Assembly (NCBI GenBank): GCA_035460505.1
Contig: DATHWP010000104.1
Coordinates: 1 to 37,978, forward strand
Direction of reading: 5' to 3'
Source of the DNA: Methyloradius sp035460505
GTDB lineage: Bacteria > Pseudomonadota > Gammaproteobacteria > Burkholderiales > Methylophilaceae
Length of the DNA stretch: 37,978 bases
Every line of letters begins with the position of its first letter. Positions within the stretch are counted from its first letter, which is position 1. Both the position numbers and the translations under genes were made by a program. This document shows positions 31,470 through 37,978 of the stretch, piece by piece. A model generated the notes under the pieces. That model ran no database searches and was not told the origin of the DNA. It saw only the letters and a list, made by a program, of their open reading frames with translations.

Positions 31470-32114
31470 ATGGATCATAAAAAAATCAAAGTCATCATAG
31501 CCGATGATCACGCCATACTCAGGCAAGGGTTGCTGCAGATTTTGTCGGAAACTGACGATATCATTGTTATTTCTGAAGCAACGAACGCTTCGGAGGCCAT
31601 CAAGCTTGCCTATAAAAGTGAAGCAGATGTGATGTTGCTAGATATTTCCCTGCCAGATCGTAATGGGATTGATGCTTTGAAGTTGATCAAGCGTGACAAC
31701 CCGATGCTGGCAGTTTTGATGTTGTCGATGCATCGAGAAGACCAATATGCCATACGTTCATTAAAAGCAGGGGCTTCAGGCTATTTGAGTAAACAGAGTG
31801 CATCATCCGATTTGGTCACTGCTATTCGCACCATCGCAAAAGGCAAGAAGTTTATCACTCCTGAGTTGGCAGAGGCTCTAGCTAATCAGGTCAGTAGCCC
31901 ATCCGATAAGCTTCCACATGAAACCTTGTCCGATCGTGAATTCCAGACCATGATCATGATTGCGTCTGGCTTATCAGTGAGCGATATTGCCCTCAAGCTT
32001 TCACTATCCGTAAAAACAATCAGTATGTATCGTGCTCGCTTGCTTGAGAAAATGCAGATGAAACACAATGCTGAGCTCACGCATTACGCGATCAAGAATG
32101 AGCTCGTTGATTAG
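31470..32114 (+). CDS. NarL/FixJ-family response regulator
   Basis: The 214-residue protein has a receiver domain with acidic pocket ADDHA (about residues 11-15), phospho-acceptor D58 in VMLLDISLPDRNG, and K at the usual position in SLKAGASGYLSK. A LuxR-type helix-turn-helix follows (about 148-210, LSDREFQTMIMIASGLSVSD then KTISMYRARLLEKM). It is the evident partner of the histidine kinase 29 bp upstream. The next gene downstream is flagellin, 525 bp away, so motility is one possible target, but this is positional inference only. Confidence 0.92.
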   Translation: MDHKKIKVIIADDHAILRQGLLQILSETDDIIVISEATNASEAIKLAYKSEADVMLLDISLPDRNGIDALKLIKRDNPMLAVLMLSMHREDQYAIRSLKAGASGYLSKQSASSDLVTAIRTIAKGKKFITPELAEALANQVSSPSDKLPHETLSDREFQTMIMIASGLSVSDIALKLSLSVKTISMYRARLLEKMQMKHNAELTHYAIKNELVD

Positions 32115-32519
32115 TAAAAATAACAACGACTAGTCATGATTAAACTGGTTTTTCCCCAGCTGTTAGAGCATTCATAAACTCACCACCCTGATTACCATAG
32201 CGCTATTGTTTGATATTCATTGAATATCTATTAGCCTTTGGACTCAAAAAACCCTGTCAGACAGATAACTGATCCAAAGCCATCGTGCATTTTTGTATTA
32301 ATCACTAAACGAAAATGACTAATTAAAGCTATCCAGTATTTGTGAAAATGGCGTCAAAAACTGAAGGGTAAAACTAAAAAATATTTTATTTATTAAATAA
32401 TTCAATGGGTTAAAAGGTAAATATTTTTTGGTGTTAAAGATTAATCAATTGGAGACGTGAACACTTACGCAATTTGCCAATATGCGGTAGAGCTAGAAAA
32501 CTTAATTAGGGCATCACTC
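32115..32519. other. Non-coding AT-rich region upstream of the flagellin promoter
   Basis: No gene is evident in the roughly 400 bases between the response regulator stop and the fliC promoter. It contains several inverted repeats: GATATTCA-T-TGAATATC (32212-32228), CTGTC-A-GACAG (32254-32264) nested in CTTTGGA/TCCAAAG (32236-32279), and TTATTTA-T-TAAATAA (32386-32400). The first and last look like dyad operator sites. No clear intrinsic terminator with a T-run is seen after the response regulator gene. Confidence 0.6.
32212..32228. repeat. Perfect 17-bp dyad GATATTCA-T-TGAATATC
   Basis: Eight bases are perfectly inverted around a single central T, about 100 bp after the response regulator gene and 310 bp before the flagellin promoter. 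The size and symmetry fit a dimeric regulator site or a hairpin in an untranslated 3' end. Which protein might bind is not known. Confidence 0.45.
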
Positions 32520-32546
32520 TAAACTTTCTCGAAACGCTACCGATAA
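32520..32546 (+). promoter_or_regulatory. Sigma-28 (FliA) promoter of flagellin
   Basis: TAAACTTT (32520-32527), an 11-base spacer and ACCGATAA (32539-32546) match the FliA consensus TAAAGTTT-N11-GCCGATAA at 14 of 16 positions. It lies 93 bases before the flagellin ATG, giving a 5' leader of roughly 85 bases. Late-class flagellin promoters are normally of this type. Confidence 0.92.
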
Positions 32547-32639
32547 CAGTTACAACAACGGTGCAATTAGAAACTTAAAAACACCGCTCACGGCAAAAAA
32601 GATGTATGTGAACTTAACTCTAATTGAAGGAGAATTATC

Positions 32640-33440
32640 ATGGCTTTAGTAATCAACACCAACATTGCATCTTTGAATGCACAAAATAACCTGAACAAAT
32701 CACAAACTAGTCTCCAGACTTCTTTGCAACGTTTGTCTTCTGGTCTTCGCGTTAACAGTTCAAAAGATGATGCTGCTGGCTTATCAATTGCAACACGTAT
32801 TGATGCGCAAGTTCGCGGTCAAACAGTAGCGATTCGTAATGCTAACGACGCGATTTCATACTCACAAACTGCTGAAGGTGCGCTGGGTAACGTAACAGAT
32901 GCATTGCAACGTATGCGTGAACTGGCAGTACAGTCAGTGAATGCAAGTAATGGTACAGGCGACCGTTCAAATCTGGATGCTGAATTCCAACAACTGGCTT
33001 CAGAAATTTCACGCTTGGGTAGTGATACCAAGTTTAATAGCCAAGCAGTATTTGGTACCTCTAGTTTAGTGTTCCAAGTAGGCGCTGATAGCGGTCAAAC
33101 CATCACAGTTTCAAATACAACAGCTACGTCTATTACTGGTGATGTTACTACTGTATCTGGTGCAAACTCAGCGCTGACTGCAATTGATACTGCATTAGAT
33201 GCTGTGAATACCAGCCGTGCAACATTGGGTGCTGTACAAAATCGCTTCCAGTCTGTGATCTCAAGCTTGAATGTGTCAGTTGAAAATCAAACTGCCTCTA
33301 AATCACGCATCATGGATACAGACTTCGCAACTGAAACTGCAAACTTGACCAAGAATCAAATCTTGCAACAAGCAGGTACAGCGATGTTAGCGCAGGCCAA
33401 CTCAATACCAAATAACGTGTTATCACTGTTAAAAGGTTAA
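32640..33440 (+). CDS. fliC: Flagellin (short form)
   Basis: The 266-residue protein has the conserved D0/D1 helices at both ends: ALVINTNIASLNAQNNLNKS and LQRLSSGLRVNSSKDDAAGL at the start, DFATETANLTKNQILQQAG and MLAQANSIPNNVLSLLKG at the end. The middle (about residues 140-190) is a short Ser/Thr-rich stretch, so the outer D2/D3 domains seen in enteric flagellins (about 500 residues) are nearly absent. It is driven by a sigma-28 promoter, has the strong ribosome site GAAGGAG in the loop of a 5-bp AT stem, and is followed by a terminator, which favours high independent expression. Confidence 0.96.
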   Translation: MALVINTNIASLNAQNNLNKSQTSLQTSLQRLSSGLRVNSSKDDAAGLSIATRIDAQVRGQTVAIRNANDAISYSQTAEGALGNVTDALQRMRELAVQSVNASNGTGDRSNLDAEFQQLASEISRLGSDTKFNSQAVFGTSSLVFQVGADSGQTITVSNTTATSITGDVTTVSGANSALTAIDTALDAVNTSRATLGAVQNRFQSVISSLNVSVENQTASKSRIMDTDFATETANLTKNQILQQAGTAMLAQANSIPNNVLSLLKG

Positions 33441-33469
33441 TGAGGTTTAAGGCATAAAATAGTGGAAAG

Positions 33470-33507
33470 CCAACAGGGTTAATACGTTAATCCTGTTGGT
33501 GTTTATA
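33470..33507 (+). terminator. Intrinsic terminator between fliC and flaG
   Basis: CCAACAGGGTTAA (33470-33482) pairs with TTAATCCTGTTGG (33487-33499) over 13 bp with one G-T wobble and a TACG tetraloop, followed by TGTTTAT. The stem is strong; the T-run is weak, so it may act as a partial terminator that limits flaG-fliD expression relative to flagellin, or as an mRNA 3' stabiliser. Confidence 0.7.
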
Positions 33508-33520
33508 AAGGAGCATTAAA

Positions 33521-33889
33521 ATGTCCATACCTAGTGTTGATTTATATTCGGCAAGGCCGATAGTAACGCCAGCACCTGTTTACACAGGGGGTAGTGTTCA
33601 ATCTAAAGCAGCCGTTTCTACTGTTGATGCCAGTCAAGCATCTAAATCAGCAAATGCTCCAGTATCACAATCAGCTTTGGAAGCTGCAGTTAAAAATATT
33701 AATGAATTTGTTTCACCCATGACACAAAGTATAGAGTTTTCACTGGACCAAGAATCAGGCCGTACCATCGTAAAAGTAGTAGATTCTGAAACGCAGAAAG
33801 TATTACGTCAGATTCCAGATGAAGAAGTGCTTCAAATATCCAAAACACTGGATAAATTGCAAGGTTTGTTAATTAAGCAGACTGCTTAA
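33521..33889 (+). CDS. flaG: FlaG family protein
   Basis: The 122-residue protein has a poorly conserved Ser/Ala-rich N-terminal half and the FlaG C-terminal domain (about residues 65-118): VSPMTQSIEFSLDQESGRTI, then VKVVDSETQKVLRQIPDEEV. FlaG lies between flagellin and fliD in many polar flagellates and affects filament length, though its mechanism is not well settled. AAAGGAG precedes the ATG. The fliC-flaG-fliD-fliS order is the usual one. Confidence 0.9.
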   Translation: MSIPSVDLYSARPIVTPAPVYTGGSVQSKAAVSTVDASQASKSANAPVSQSALEAAVKNINEFVSPMTQSIEFSLDQESGRTIVKVVDSETQKVLRQIPDEEVLQISKTLDKLQGLLIKQTA

Positions 33890-33910
33890 ATTTAGGGTTG
33901 GAGATTTATT

Positions 33911-35908
33911 ATGACTAGTCCCGTTACATCGAGTGGTTCAGCTTCAGGCTTGAATGTTGACTCCATTGTCTCGGCATTGGTCAATGCGGACAAAGGCACA
34001 TTAAATAATCTAACAGCACAGAAGACCGCATATAACTCCAAGCTTTCAGCGATTGGTACTTTAAAGAGTGCACTCGCTACTTATCAGACAGCAATGGCTG
34101 GTCTGAACAGTTCTTCTAAATTCAACGCCCAAGTAGTGACAGCAGGAGATACCTCTGTATTTACTGCAACGGCCAGTGGCAATGCAAGCGTCAGCAATTA
34201 TGCAGTTACGGTTAGCCAACTTGCGCAACCACAAAAGATAGCCTTGGCGGGTTTTACCAATACTACAGATGTCGTTGGCACTGGCACACTCAACATCTCT
34301 TTTGGTACTTATGCTTCTGGTACAAACACATTTACCAGTAATGCTAGCAAACCTGGTGTCAGTATTGCCATTACTTCATCGAACAATACGTTGGCTGGTG
34401 TTAGGGATGCCATTAATGCTGCCAATGCAGGGGTGACTGCTACTATTGTCAATGACGGCTCTGCTAGTGGTAACAGGCTTGTTATTACGTCAAAAGACTC
34501 AGGCTTGGAAAATACAATCAAGATTTCTGTTGCGGATACTAGCGATGGAAGCAATACAGATGCATCAGGCTTGTCACAGCTAGCCTATGACCCAACTGCA
34601 ACAAGTGGTACGGGTAAGAACTTAAGCGAAATGCAAGCAGCTAAGAACGCTCTCCTGAATATAGATGGTATTGCAGTGAGCAAATCCAGCAATACCATTA
34701 CGGATGCGATTGATGGCGTCACCCTGAATTTACTCAAGACCAGTTCTGGTGTGCCAGTTAGTCTCTCAGTTAGCAATGATTCAACAACAGTGCAAGCTTC
34801 AGTGACTGCGTTTGTGAATGCTTATAATGCCTTGGACAAAACAATACGTAGTCTCACTAGCTACGATGCTACAACGCAAGTCGCCGGCTTGTTGCTGGGT
34901 GATTCTACGGTGAACAATATCGCCAGCCAGCTTAAAGCCAGCGTTACCAAAAGTCTCGGGACTGATACATTGAGTTCGTTGTCGCAGATTGGCGTTGCAT
35001 TTCAACGTGACGGCAGCTTGGCAGTAGATAGCACTAAGTTGCAAAGTGCGATCACTAATAATTTTGGTTCTATATCTGCCTTATTTACTGCCGCTGGTAA
35101 AGCCACTGACCAACTGGTCACTTATACAAGTAGTACAGATAAAACCCAAGCTGGTAACTATGCTGTGACAGTGTCACAGCTTGCAACAAAAGGTAGTTTG
35201 CAAGGAAGTAGTGCGCCTAACCTGACGATTACTCAAGGCGTGAATGATCAGTTGAATACGACAATCAATGGTGTGAACTATAACGTTACTTTAACAGCCG
35301 GTATTTACGCCACCACACAAGACTTGATCAATGAATTGCAAACCCGCCTAACGCAAGCTGGGGCTGCCGCTCAGGTAAGTAATAATGCTGGCACTGTAAA
35401 GATTACGTCCAATAATTATGGCTCTGGTTCTGCAGTAGCAATTACGGGTGGGTCAGGTGCTACAGATTTGTTTGGTGGTTCACCAACAGCCACTACTGGA
35501 TTGGATGTTGCCGGTACGATTAACGGTGTTGCTGCTATTGGTGCTGGGCAGACCCTGACTGGCGCTTTTGGAGATGCTTCGCAGGGCTTGAAGATCAATA
35601 TTGCAGATGGCGCACTTGGTGCCCGGGGCACGATTAACTTTACCTTAGGTTTTGCCAGCCAGTTAAATACTTTTACTACTAATTTGTTGAGCTCCACTGG
35701 TGCGATATCGACCAAAACGGATGGTATTAATACTTCAATCGATCGTTTAAATGACAAGATGGATGCAGAAAATACACGTTTGACTAAATTGGAAGCCAGT
35801 TACCGTGCCCAATATACGGCGCTGGATACATTGATTAGTAGCATGAATGCCACAAGTTCTTATCTGACGCAGCAAATCGCCCAATTCACCGCAAATAGCA
35901 AATCTTAA
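33911..35908 (+). CDS. fliD: Flagellar filament cap protein FliD (long form)
   Basis: The 665-residue protein caps the filament and guides flagellin assembly outside the cell. The N-terminal FliD domain (residues about 8-105) includes SGLNVDSIVSALVNADK and the C-terminal domain ends with coiled-coil segments around DRLNDKMDAENTRLTKLEAS (about 612-631). It is longer than enteric FliD (about 470 residues). The motif NYAVTVSQLA occurs twice, at residues 96 and 416, each followed by a domain of similar kind, pointing to duplication of an exposed module. No signal peptide, as expected for flagellar type III export. Confidence 0.93.
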   Translation: MTSPVTSSGSASGLNVDSIVSALVNADKGTLNNLTAQKTAYNSKLSAIGTLKSALATYQTAMAGLNSSSKFNAQVVTAGDTSVFTATASGNASVSNYAVTVSQLAQPQKIALAGFTNTTDVVGTGTLNISFGTYASGTNTFTSNASKPGVSIAITSSNNTLAGVRDAINAANAGVTATIVNDGSASGNRLVITSKDSGLENTIKISVADTSDGSNTDASGLSQLAYDPTATSGTGKNLSEMQAAKNALLNIDGIAVSKSSNTITDAIDGVTLNLLKTSSGVPVSLSVSNDSTTVQASVTAFVNAYNALDKTIRSLTSYDATTQVAGLLLGDSTVNNIASQLKASVTKSLGTDTLSSLSQIGVAFQRDGSLAVDSTKLQSAITNNFGSISALFTAAGKATDQLVTYTSSTDKTQAGNYAVTVSQLATKGSLQGSSAPNLTITQGVNDQLNTTINGVNYNVTLTAGIYATTQDLINELQTRLTQAGAAAQVSNNAGTVKITSNNYGSGSAVAITGGSGATDLFGGSPTATTGLDVAGTINGVAAIGAGQTLTGAFGDASQGLKINIADGALGARGTINFTLGFASQLNTFTTNLLSSTGAISTKTDGINTSIDRLNDKMDAENTRLTKLEASYRAQYTALDTLISSMNATSSYLTQQIAQFTANSKS

Positions 35909-35921
35909 AGAGGGATCGAAT

Positions 35922-36389
35922 ATGTTTGGGTTTAATCAAGGTGTAAATGAATATTCGCGTGTTGGCGTTGAAACAGGCGTAGTAGCTGCTAGTCCCCTTA
36001 AGCTGGTAGTGATGCTTTACGATGGCGCTATTGCAGCTTGCCAATCAGCAGTTTTGCAGATGAACCAGAAGAACATTGAGAAAAAAAGTGCATTGCTGTC
36101 AAAAGCCATCATGATTATTCAAAGCGGTCTTAGACTTAGCCTAGATAAACAGTCCGGCGGTGAAATAGCACAAAGCCTGGATGACCTGTATGCCTATATG
36201 AGTGATCGTTTATATATCGCTAATATCAAAAATGACCCTGAGTTAATTCATGAAGTCATTAAACTGCTGATCGACTTAAAAGGCTCATGGGAAACAATCG
36301 AGCAACAGGGCCGTGCAAATACCCAAGCAAAATTTTTCTCTGAAAAATCAATCTCAACATCATCTGTCTCTAAACTTGCAGAGGTTTAA
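35922..36389 (+). CDS. fliS: Flagellin export chaperone FliS
   Basis: The 155-residue helical protein matches FliS, which binds the flagellin C-terminus in the cytoplasm and prevents premature polymerisation. The family stretch VAASPLKLVVMLYDGAIAAC (about residues 22-41) is intact, and the rest is four amphipathic helices with a polar tail of about 20 residues. It follows fliD by 13 bp and is 2 bp from the next gene, consistent with one flagellar operon. Confidence 0.95.
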   Translation: MFGFNQGVNEYSRVGVETGVVAASPLKLVVMLYDGAIAACQSAVLQMNQKNIEKKSALLSKAIMIIQSGLRLSLDKQSGGEIAQSLDDLYAYMSDRLYIANIKNDPELIHEVIKLLIDLKGSWETIEQQGRANTQAKFFSEKSISTSSVSKLAEV

Positions 36390-36391
36390 TC

Positions 36392-36730
36392 ATGCTACAT
36401 GACAATACATTGGCAATATATGAATCAGTAGCGCTGCTCACCACTGAAATGGTGCTTGCAGCCAGAAAGCAGGATTGGGAAAAGTTGGCTGAGTTGGAAG
36501 CCAACTGCGCAGACTATGTGGAGAAATTAAAAGACTATGACGAAGCTGAACCTTTAACAGGCAAAGCTTTGGCGCGTAAATTGGCAAGCATCAAGAAAAT
36601 ACTGGCCGATGATAGGGAGATCCGCGACCTAGTTGACCCTTGGATGGTGAAGTTTTCTAATATGATGACCATTAATGCTGCACATGGGCAACTCAAGTCT
36701 AGCAAGCGCCACAAACATACGCTGCAATGA
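36392..36730 (+). CDS. fliT: FliT-like flagellar chaperone
   Basis: The 112-residue, mainly helical protein follows fliS directly, the usual place of fliT. It has the FliT-type arrangement of short helices with a repeated acidic W/L-E pattern (QDWEKLAELEANCADYVEKL, about residues 30-49). FliT is the export chaperone for FliD and can modulate flagellar gene expression in enterics. Sequence similarity in this family is low, so the name rests on size, helical pattern and position. The stop overlaps a 3-codon ORF (ATGATGTCTTGA) that runs to the next gene. Confidence 0.75.
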   Translation: MLHDNTLAIYESVALLTTEMVLAARKQDWEKLAELEANCADYVEKLKDYDEAEPLTGKALARKLASIKKILADDREIRDLVDPWMVKFSNMMTINAAHGQLKSSKRHKHTLQ

Positions 36731-36739
36731 TGTCTTGAA

Positions 36740-37819
36740 ATGATTAATCTGCCAGACTTGCTGGGTGTACAGGCTGTTGATAAAGTCACCCCAGTATTGT
36801 CTGCCCTCAAGGTCGCTGATACCGCTAACGAGGCTGATTTTAGGGCGGCGCAGCTAGTTAAAGGCCAAAGTTACTACGCGCAAATACTCTCTCGTGCTGA
36901 TGACAAGAATTTTTATGTCAAAGTACAGGATGCAGTCCTCAAGATGGATTTGGGTTCAATTGCCAAGTACATTTCCCTGCCCAACACTGCTGGATCGCAA
37001 TCAGAAACAGTCAAAGCCTCTCTCGCAAATGCCGCAACTGCACAAGCTGATGTGCTGACCAACGAAGCACTGAAATCAAATGTCACAGGCAGCCTGGGCC
37101 AGACATTATTATTGAAGTATGTTGATAGTTCACCTGTACCTACCTTTATGCTTTTGCCGCACGGGCAAACTGTCGATAAAAGTGAGCCGCAGTTAAGCCT
37201 TGCAGGCAAGCTAATAGACCAGCAACTGAGAGAGGCCGAGAAGCATGGGGTTTCAACCAAGTATATTGCTGGCGACTTACTCACTAATACTCCCCATAAT
37301 CCACAACAACTTGCTGAGCAACTGAAAAGTGCGCTCACCAATAGCGGGCTATTCTATGAGTCGCATCTTAAAGATTTTGTAGAAGGACAGCGTACATTAC
37401 AATCTGTGCAGCAAGAGCCGCAAAACCAGCCTAATGCGCAGACGGCTATCTTGATGGCGCATCAATTGGCTGTTCTTGAAAATCAACGCCTGATCTGGCG
37501 TGGTGAGGTTTGGCCTGGGCAATTGATGGAGTGGGATGTGCATCAACCTGACCACGATCATACTGAGCAAGGCACAAACGGACCACCAGAAAACGCATCT
37601 ATGCCTATTGCCAGTGAAGTCACGTTGCATTTGCCGTATTTAGGTAAAGTGACTGCAAAATTGAACGTGTGGGGTGAACATGTGAAAGTGCAGATTGTGG
37701 CTGACAACGCTAAAACTGCAGTGGCACTTAAAACGCAGGCAGGGGATTTATCAACAGCGTTCGAAGTGAGTGGTCAAGTGGTTGAGGGCCTGACAATCAG
37801 CACTCGCGTAAATGGTTGA
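36740..37819 (+). CDS. FliK-like flagellar hook-length control protein
   Basis: The 359-residue protein has a variable Gln/Ala/Ser-rich N-terminal part and a C-terminal region (about residues 285-355) with LHLPYLGKVTAKLNVWGEHV, VQIVADNAKTAVAL and a closing VSGQVVEGLTISTRV. This pattern fits the Flg_hook (FliK C-terminal) domain. FliK measures hook length and switches export specificity. It lacks a clear ribosome site; the ATG follows a 3-codon ORF that overlaps the fliT stop, suggesting reinitiation. Its pairing with a stand-alone FlhB C-terminal-domain gene just downstream resembles clusters with an accessory FliK-like protein, so it need not be the main FliK. Confidence 0.7.
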   Translation: MINLPDLLGVQAVDKVTPVLSALKVADTANEADFRAAQLVKGQSYYAQILSRADDKNFYVKVQDAVLKMDLGSIAKYISLPNTAGSQSETVKASLANAATAQADVLTNEALKSNVTGSLGQTLLLKYVDSSPVPTFMLLPHGQTVDKSEPQLSLAGKLIDQQLREAEKHGVSTKYIAGDLLTNTPHNPQQLAEQLKSALTNSGLFYESHLKDFVEGQRTLQSVQQEPQNQPNAQTAILMAHQLAVLENQRLIWRGEVWPGQLMEWDVHQPDHDHTEQGTNGPPENASMPIASEVTLHLPYLGKVTAKLNVWGEHVKVQIVADNAKTAVALKTQAGDLSTAFEVSGQVVEGLTISTRVNG

Positions 37820-37826
37820 CTGAGCG

Positions 37827-37978
37827 ATGATGCCTGATCCATCCGAAAAAAATCCACGTCATTTAAGTCAGCAAGCGGTAGCCATTGCTTATGAAACTGG
37901 TGATCTTGCCCCAAGGGTAGTTGCACGTGGGCGGGGTGCTGTAGCTGAACAAATCATCGAACGCGCGAAACAGCATGA
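37827..37978 (+). CDS. Stand-alone FlhB C-terminal-domain protein (FhlB-like; 3' truncated by window)
   Basis: The frame is open from the ATG at 37827 (or 37830) to the window end, giving 50 codons. The protein begins MMPDPSEKNPRHLSQQAVA and continues with ETGDLAPRVVARGRGAVAEQ, which matches the cytoplasmic C-terminal domain of FlhB (where the sequence is NPTH...APRVVAKG). It lacks the FlhB membrane domain, and NPRH replaces the self-cleaving NPTH, so the cleavage residue pattern is altered. Such small proteins usually follow a fliK-like gene. Its role in export switching is inferred. Confidence 0.8.
   Translation, partial: MMPDPSEKNPRHLSQQAVAIAYETGDLAPRVVARGRGAVAEQIIERAKQH

Noticed and set aside
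1..37978. CRISPR arrays, insertion sequences, prophage or attachment sites
   Set aside because: No repeated spacer-like pattern, transposase, integrase or tRNA-derived direct repeat was seen on reading the window.

Overview
The window is chromosomal DNA from a Gram-negative bacterium. It is most likely a betaproteobacterium, probably close to the Methylophilaceae (Methylotenera/Methylophilus type). That placement is inferred from gene order and protein character: recJ-tpiA-secG-tRNA-Leu-nuoA..N followed by a DUF2818 gene, the block thrS-infC-rpmI-rplT-pheS-pheT-ihfA-merR, and a short flagellin. No 16S gene is present. Coding density is high and I see no insertion sequence, prophage, integrase, CRISPR array or toxin-antitoxin pair.

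Region 1 (1-2173): the 3' part of recJ, then tpiA, secG and a tRNA-Leu(GAG). Region 2 (2222-17332): a complete 14-gene respiratory complex I operon, nuoA to nuoN, with separate nuoC and nuoD, ending in a small DUF2818 membrane protein gene. Most junctions are overlapping or tight. Exceptions are a 118-bp low-complexity spacer before nuoJ, a 58-bp spacer before nuoL, and a 48-bp spacer before nuoN that is almost exactly filled by a 16-codon ORF. Region 3 (17341-18815): a Nudix hydrolase and an NAD-binding epimerase-like protein, closed by an intrinsic terminator. Region 4 (18873-22016, minus strand): a secreted or membrane TPR/Gly-rich protein, then an overlapping two-gene unit of a 2OG-Fe(II) oxygenase and a PLP group II decarboxylase. 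This unit is the least ordinary part of the window.

Region 5 (22062-29771): tRNA-Val(GAC) with its own promoter and terminator, then thrS, infC (with an AUA start codon), rpmI, rplT, a strong terminator, pheS, pheT, ihfA and a MerR-family gene, followed by tRNA-Pro(GGG) with its own promoter. Region 6 (29962-32114): a soluble PAS histidine kinase of the NarX/DegS type (HisKA_3) and its NarL-type response regulator. Region 7 (32115-37978): a 525-bp non-coding region holding a near-consensus sigma-28 promoter, then a short flagellin, a terminator, flaG, a long fliD, fliS, a fliT-like gene, a fliK-like gene and the start of a stand-alone FlhB C-terminal-domain protein that runs off the window.

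Most of the window is core metabolism, translation and motility. I found no clear new multi-gene system. The points most worth a second look are the AUA start of infC, the oxygenase-decarboxylase pair, the mini-ORF joining nuoM to nuoN, the nuoI-nuoJ spacer, the unusual TpiA phosphate loop, the tRNA-Leu acceptor mismatch, the duplicated module in FliD, and the two-component system next to the flagellin gene.
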